DNA of 64,000 bases from a bacterium (GTDB lineage: Bacteria > SZUA-79 > Acidulodesulfobacterales > Acidulodesulfobacteraceae), in contig JAJZBN010000006.1 in NCBI GenBank assembly GCA_021798875.1, positions 1 through 64,000 on the forward strand, written 5' to 3'. How positions within the stretch are numbered: the first letter of the stretch is position 1; every line of letters starts with the position of its first letter. Both the position numbers and the translations under genes were made by a program. The notes beneath the pieces are model-generated. The model ran no database searches, was not told where the DNA came from, and saw nothing but the letters and a program-made list of their open reading frames with translations. Positions 59,636 to 64,000 of the stretch are shown here, piece after piece.

Positions 59636-60292
59636 TTATCCGACTTTAACCTCATTATCGGTATCGTTTACGTTTGACGTTCCCATTTGGCTTGGATTGG
59701 GAGCAACAAAACCGAATAAATGTTCCGTTAATTTTCTTGCGGTCTTTTCTCTGTCTATCGTCGATATCCTGTTTATATTGCCGAACCATAATGCGTCGGT
59801 CGAACACAGAGTTACGCATGCGGGTAGAAGTCCGACGTCGACTCTGTGTTTACAGTAATCGCATTTCGTTACTTTTCCCGTTGCTTCGTTAAACTGAGGA
59901 GAACCGAAAGGACAAGCGTGTATGCATGATTTACAGCCGATACAGGTATTTGGATCGTTAAATACGATACCGTCCGCTCTTTTCTGCATAGAACCCGTAG
60001 GACAGGCTTTTACGCATGCGGCATCGTCGCAATGAAAACAGTTCATTGGAAGATAAACCGTTTTTAGCTGACCTTTTTTGATAAAATAAGGTCCAACCTG
60101 TATAACCCTCATTCTGCGGGGCCCGACTGGAAGATTGTGTTCTTTCTTACAAGATACTTCGCAAGACATGCAGCCTATGCATCTTTCTATATTTACTTTC
60201 ATAGAATATTTTGGAGTGGAAGACTTCAGGGTAATCCTGGAAGCTCTTTCTTCTCCAAGGTGAAATCTGTCAAATCCGTATTCCGAAGACAT
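59636..60292 (-). CDS. Molybdoenzyme iron-sulfur subunit (DmsB/PhsB type)
   Basis: This 218-aa protein has four cluster groups: CIGCMSCEVSCKKEH, CFHCDDAACVKACPTG, CIGCKSCIHACPFG, and CDYCKHRVDVGLLPACVTLC. No Tat or Sec signal. It transfers electrons to or from the catalytic subunit encoded 110 bases upstream. There is no membrane anchor gene in the operon, so the pair appears soluble. Confidence 0.9.
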   Translation of the reverse strand: MSSEYGFDRFHLGEERASRITLKSSTPKYSMKVNIERCIGCMSCEVSCKKEHNLPVGPRRMRVIQVGPYFIKKGQLKTVYLPMNCFHCDDAACVKACPTGSMQKRADGIVFNDPNTCIGCKSCIHACPFGSPQFNEATGKVTKCDYCKHRVDVGLLPACVTLCSTDALWFGNINRISTIDREKTARKLTEHLFGFVAPNPSQMGTSNVNDTDNEVKVG

Positions 60293-60402
60293 ATTTATAC
60301 TCCTATTTTTTATTTAAGTTAAATTTCTTTTAACGTCCGGAAACTTGCGTATTATCATTTTTTCAATGAATTATCTATGCAAATTTCCGGATAAATTTAA
60401 TT

Positions 60403-62946
60403 TTAGTATTTGCGAATATCGCAGGAAACAGGCGTACATTCTACAGGCTCTTTAAAATTAACAAGTTTTTTCCAGCCTATGCTAAGTTCATGATATTCTT
60501 TCCAATGATTTTTCCATTTACCTACGATAACGTTTTTGTCCTGATGTTTAGGATCCCAAACTTCAGGAAATCTTTTTTGCAAAAATTCCAACGTCTTTTT
60601 CGCGGTAGCATCAGGATTGGTATCGCCTTTTCTATAAACCCTGCAAAGGACGGCTTTAAACTGTATCTGTCCGTAAACAGGATCTTTTATAATATCGTCT
60701 ATAACTGTATTAATAGATTCATATGGATGAAACGGCTGATATCTGTCAAACCCGAAATTTGCCCATATTCCGTCTTCAGGTACCATTTCGGTTACCCATG
60801 CCGGACCTTCAACCCATCCTCTGTCGTTTTCTACTATAACCATGTCTCCGTCTTCGATGCCCATAACCGCTGCCGTAGCAGGATTTATTTCTATATTTCT
60901 ATCAGGTTCGAGTTCGTCGTTCCACGGCCACCAATGGCCTCCTTCGTGGAAGGACTGCGCTATTCTGGTAGTATTCAGTACTAACGGATACTTCTTGGCT
61001 CTTTCAAAATTTCCGAGAGGCGATTCGGAACCTTCAACCTGCGTAGGAACTTTGTACCAGCCAATTTTTTCCAAAGCTTCCGAGGCTAATTCTATTTTGC
61101 CGGAAGGCGTCGGAAATCTCTTGTCGGATTCGGGATAATTCTCTCCTTCTTTATACATTATCCATTTACCTCTTAAAACGGCTTCATCGTCTTGGAAGAC
61201 CGCTTCTTCTTTTGACATTACCGGCCACATTAAGCCGCCTTTCGGATTTTTTTCAGGATTAAGAAGTTCATACGTAATACCTCTTGTGAACGACTCCTGT
61301 GCATTAAAGAAATCGGTCATTTTAATTTCGTCAACTCTTCCTTTGTCTGGACCTTCTTTATAATATCCCCACGGATTAAATTCAACTTTGTCGAAATGTC
61401 CGGCTTTGCCTTTAAGCCTTTTTGCAAGACCGTCAAAAACATCGATGTCGGCTCTGTGTTCATGCTGATAAGGTATTATTTTGTTGTGCCACTGAAGAAG
61501 CCTGTTGTTTCCGTGATGGCAAACGCTGTCGGTTTCTACGGAGATTGCAATAGGAAACGCAACGTGACTAAACATATATGTATGATTTGGATATATGGAA
61601 AGATGAATATTGATTATATTTTTTTTCATTGCTTCTTCCATTTTCCAGGAATTAGGAAACTGCGGCAGATGGTCGCCGTTCCATATAATACCTTTAACGG
61701 GATAAGGTTTTTCATACATCATGGCATTTATTATGCACGGTACCGAACTGTCTCCCCACGATATTAATTTATCGGTTATCTGAGGTCTTTTAAAGCCTGG
61801 CAGATCATTCAAATCATGTCCATAATTCAGAGGAGGACGGCAGTTATGCAGCCAGTTCCATCCGCCGCCTTTAACGCCTATTGATCCGGTAAGAGCTAAC
61901 AATGCCGCTATCGATCTGTTGACGTTGTTCGAGTTATATATCTGCGCCGTACCGAGGTTGCCGGTTACGGATGCCGGTCTTGCCGAACCAAATCTTCTTG
62001 CGGCTTCTATAATCATTTCTTTTGGAACGTATGTAAGCTTTTCGGCTCTTTCGGGCGACCACTGGGCGCACTCTTTTGCATACTCTTCAAAACCCTCAAC
62101 CCATTTATCGACAAATTCTTTGTTGTAAAGTTTTTCTTTTATTATGATATTGCCCATAGCTAAAAACAATATGGCGTCCGAACCTGAACGGATTCTCATG
62201 CCTATATCGCATTTTGAAAGCGTTGCGTTAAAACGCGGATCGACGCCTATTAAAAATGCTCCGTTATCTCTTGCATCGAGAAGATGGGTCATCGTGATAG
62301 TTTCCTGCGCCGCCATATTTGTGCCGACTACGAGAATACACTTGGAGTTTTTCCAATCCTGCGAAGGATTCATAAGCCTGCCGAGTCCTTTTGCGCCGAA
62401 AACGTAGTTCATTGAAACGCCTGGACTTTCACAGCATATAGGCCCTTGTCCGTAAACGTTAGGCGTACCGAATATCCTGGCAAATCTTGCTCCGCCTTCT
62501 TTATTGCCGAACGAAGACCTTCCTGTCCTAAAAACGGTCAAAGCCTCGGGTCCAAATTCGTCATGAAGTTTTATTAATCTTTCGGCCGCAAAATCAAGCG
62601 CATCATCCCATGAAACCCTTTTAAAATCGTCTGCTAAAGATTTCCTTATCATCGGATGATGTACTCTTAAAGGGTCGTACCACCATTGAATCTGACCGAC
62701 TCCCTTGGAACAAAGACCGCCTCTGTTCTGGGGGTGTTCCGGATCTCCCATAACATCGACAATTTTGCCGTCTTTCAAGAATATTTTAAGACCGCATCCG
62801 CTTTCGCACATATTGGTGCAGGTGGAATAGCGTACAGTGTCGTATTCTTTCGTTGATTCCTGCGGACGATGATCAGGCTTTATTTTTATAAGCCTGTTAT
62901 CTTTTACGCGCATGAACTTTTCGTTTTTTAACTCCTCAAAATCCAT
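60403..62946 (-). CDS. Molybdopterin (bis-MGD) oxidoreductase catalytic subunit, cytoplasmic
   Basis: This 847-aa protein is of the DMSO-reductase superfamily. It has the N-terminal 4Fe-4S motif CTNMCESGCGLKIF..CSKG; Mo-ligand region GPICCESPGV with a Cys-Cys pair; MGD-binding segments VVGTNMAAQ, IGVDPRFNAT, TGSIGVKGGGW; and the C-terminal cap domain (LVLNTTR..HEGG). It begins MDFEELKN with no twin-arginine signal, so it should be cytoplasmic. Polysulfide/thiosulfate/arsenate-type reductases are the closest by general look, but those are exported; the substrate is unknown. Partners: an upstream HdrB-like protein and a downstream Fe-S subunit. Confidence 0.9.
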   Translation of the reverse strand: MDFEELKNEKFMRVKDNRLIKIKPDHRPQESTKEYDTVRYSTCTNMCESGCGLKIFLKDGKIVDVMGDPEHPQNRGGLCSKGVGQIQWWYDPLRVHHPMIRKSLADDFKRVSWDDALDFAAERLIKLHDEFGPEALTVFRTGRSSFGNKEGGARFARIFGTPNVYGQGPICCESPGVSMNYVFGAKGLGRLMNPSQDWKNSKCILVVGTNMAAQETITMTHLLDARDNGAFLIGVDPRFNATLSKCDIGMRIRSGSDAILFLAMGNIIIKEKLYNKEFVDKWVEGFEEYAKECAQWSPERAEKLTYVPKEMIIEAARRFGSARPASVTGNLGTAQIYNSNNVNRSIAALLALTGSIGVKGGGWNWLHNCRPPLNYGHDLNDLPGFKRPQITDKLISWGDSSVPCIINAMMYEKPYPVKGIIWNGDHLPQFPNSWKMEEAMKKNIINIHLSIYPNHTYMFSHVAFPIAISVETDSVCHHGNNRLLQWHNKIIPYQHEHRADIDVFDGLAKRLKGKAGHFDKVEFNPWGYYKEGPDKGRVDEIKMTDFFNAQESFTRGITYELLNPEKNPKGGLMWPVMSKEEAVFQDDEAVLRGKWIMYKEGENYPESDKRFPTPSGKIELASEALEKIGWYKVPTQVEGSESPLGNFERAKKYPLVLNTTRIAQSFHEGGHWWPWNDELEPDRNIEINPATAAVMGIEDGDMVIVENDRGWVEGPAWVTEMVPEDGIWANFGFDRYQPFHPYESINTVIDDIIKDPVYGQIQFKAVLCRVYRKGDTNPDATAKKTLEFLQKRFPEVWDPKHQDKNVIVGKWKNHWKEYHELSIGWKKLVNFKEPVECTPVSCDIRKY

Positions 62947-62985
62947 TTTTTTACCTCCGTTTTAATTAAAGTATTTTATTTTATT

Positions 62986-63867
62986 TTATATCCGGTACTC
63001 TTCTAACTTTGCGTTTTCAGGTTTAACTCCGCAAGGCAATATACTGTTTAATATTTCTCCGCAGCCTTCAATATTAAGTATAAAACCGATAAATTCTACT
63101 AAGCCTATTACCGGCGCAAATATATCTAAATCCGATAATTTCATGCCGTCGTCTATATTTTTTTCGCACATGGAACAAACCGCGACTATATAGTCTGAAT
63201 TCGTTTTGTCGGCTTTTTTGTTTATTAGTTTGAAAAAATTATCGGCTATATTTGCGTTTTCAATTCTTTTAGAATGTACCGGGGTCATATTTTGCAATTT
63301 TTCGCCTCCACAGCAATCATTAAAAATATTAACTTCGGCGCCCATCATATTGAATATTTTTTTTAATGATTTTATTTTAGCTTCATCGCTGTAGCATCCG
63401 GTATATAAAAGTATAGAATTCCCTTTTATTTTCGACGGATCAGCCTTTAGCAGTTTATCTTGGACGCAGACATCGGTAATAATATCAACGATATGAATCG
63501 CTCCGGTTTTTGAAGGATCCGATTCTTTAAGTTTAGCATTAAACGGGTTCAGGCTGTAATCCGCCTGTTTTTTAAACATTGAATCGGAATTTATAAGTTT
63601 TACGGATTCATTTATCTGATTTACGCATACCGAACAGTCGGAATATATAAAATTTTCGCCTTCATTCTGGCATAAACCTAAATTTCTCAGGGGCATTACC
63701 GCTTTATTAAAAAAATCCGGCTTATAGTGAGAGGGCGGAGCACCGCAGCAGTTCCATTCCGAAACCGGCTTAATATCTACGTCTAATGCACTAAAAATAT
63801 TTTCTATTTTTATTTTGCGCTCGAATAAATTTGCGCAGCCTGGAAAATAAACAATATGATTTTTCAA
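62986..63867 (-). CDS. HdrB-like CCG-domain protein of the molybdoenzyme operon
   Basis: This 293-aa protein has two complete CCG motifs: PGCAN, NCCGAP, CSVC and TGCYS, DCCGGE, CSMC, as in heterodisulfide reductase B. It lacks a nearby HdrC. It precedes the molybdoenzyme gene by 39 bases, so it is probably first in the operon. A TTG start at 63867 is used, with AGG seven bases upstream; no ATG is available near it. Likely a disulfide- or thiol-active partner of the enzyme (inference). It is the third HdrB-type protein here. Confidence 0.85.
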   Translation of the reverse strand: MKNHIVYFPGCANLFERKIKIENIFSALDVDIKPVSEWNCCGAPPSHYKPDFFNKAVMPLRNLGLCQNEGENFIYSDCSVCVNQINESVKLINSDSMFKKQADYSLNPFNAKLKESDPSKTGAIHIVDIITDVCVQDKLLKADPSKIKGNSILLYTGCYSDEAKIKSLKKIFNMMGAEVNIFNDCCGGEKLQNMTPVHSKRIENANIADNFFKLINKKADKTNSDYIVAVCSMCEKNIDDGMKLSDLDIFAPVIGLVEFIGFILNIEGCGEILNSILPCGVKPENAKLEEYRI

Positions 63868-64000
63868 TATTAAACCTATATTTTATTTTCAAAAGATTAA
63901 TTTAAAAAGTAGATTTGAGAATTGCCGTATTTTTTTTTACATCCTTTTTAGTTTATTACAAAAAAAAAATTAAATCAATATTTTTTTTAAAAAAATATAA
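63868..64000. other. AT-rich upstream region at the window edge
   Basis: Contains long A and T runs and presumably the molybdoenzyme operon promoter, but no pair of boxes stands out from the background. No gene is seen. Confidence 0.4.

Noticed and set aside
1-64000. CRISPR array
   Set aside because: No run of regularly spaced identical repeats with unique spacers; the tandem units at 31069-31243 have no spacers and belong to the family-B repeat.

Overview
The window reads as chromosomal DNA of an AT-rich, diderm (Gram-negative), anaerobic bacterium. LpxC, a signal-peptide-bearing outer-membrane barrel and a TolC-MacAB pump show an LPS outer membrane. The gene orders rplM-rpsI-argC and yebC-ruvC-ruvA-ruvB, and a Flox/HdrABC flavin-based bifurcation operon, point to a deltaproteobacterium-like sulfur or sulfate metaboliser. 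An archaeal-type threonyl-tRNA synthetase and a plasma-membrane-type P-ATPase would suit a lineage sharing acidic habitats with archaea (inference only; no rRNA or dsr gene is present to fix the taxon).

Layout. 1-3.9 kb is an accessory strip: an IS110-family transposase whose left flank folds like a bridge RNA, a long unexplained hairpin, a 42-codon IstA-like helix-turn-helix ORF, then two toxin-antitoxin-type modules (HicAB; DUF4160/DUF2442), each ending in a copy of one ~96-bp repeat that also forms the minus-strand terminator; a third copy closes the following porin gene. 3.9-17.5 kb (all minus) holds porin, lpxC, ruvB-ruvA-ruvC-yebC, tRNA-Leu(UAG), a DUF1640-like gene flanked by tRNA-Asp and tRNA-Val, HU, clpX-clpP-tig and thrS. 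thrS lies 2 bp behind the hdrC-hdrB-hdrA-flxD-flxC-flxB-flxA operon (17.5-24.4 kb), with rimO upstream. 26.2-38.2 kb (plus) has tolC-macA-macB(ATPase)-macB(permease), then cysE-rrf2-iscS-mnmA-mtaB-rnc-der. 38.2-50.8 kb (minus) has a class-E-like succinate:quinone reductase (sdhA-sdhB-sdhE plus a small helical protein), moaC, an orphan peptide-type binding protein, argC-rpsI-rplM, an HPP membrane protein plus CBS protein, a poly-ferredoxin, dusB and mobB. 51.0-53.3 kb is a lone plus-strand P-type ATPase gene bracketed by same-orientation REP hairpins. 53.4-63.9 kb (minus) is a molybdoenzyme locus: an HdrB-like protein, a cytoplasmic molybdopterin oxidoreductase, its four-cluster Fe-S subunit, an 81-aa protein, moeA, a C-terminally short MoaA-like radical SAM protein, a PTPS/QueD-like protein, an extended MobA, another four-cluster ferredoxin and an NAD(P)H/FAD oxidoreductase.

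Together the metabolic genes describe thiol/disulfide and low-potential electron traffic: three separate CCG-domain (HdrB-type) proteins appear, in the bifurcating Hdr complex, in the succinate/fumarate enzyme and beside the molybdoenzyme. The molybdenum genes (moaC, mobB, moeA, moaA-like, mobA) supply the cofactor.

Two dispersed repeat families run through the intergenic spaces: one with GGTGTCAGAT / ATCTGACACC ends, and one with a GGGACAGAATT palindrome. Both look like REP/MITE elements of the kind moved by Y1 (RAYT-type) transposases, none of which is in this window. The strongest candidates for new biology are the bridge-RNA-like leader of the IS110 element and the unusual molybdoenzyme/pterin operon.
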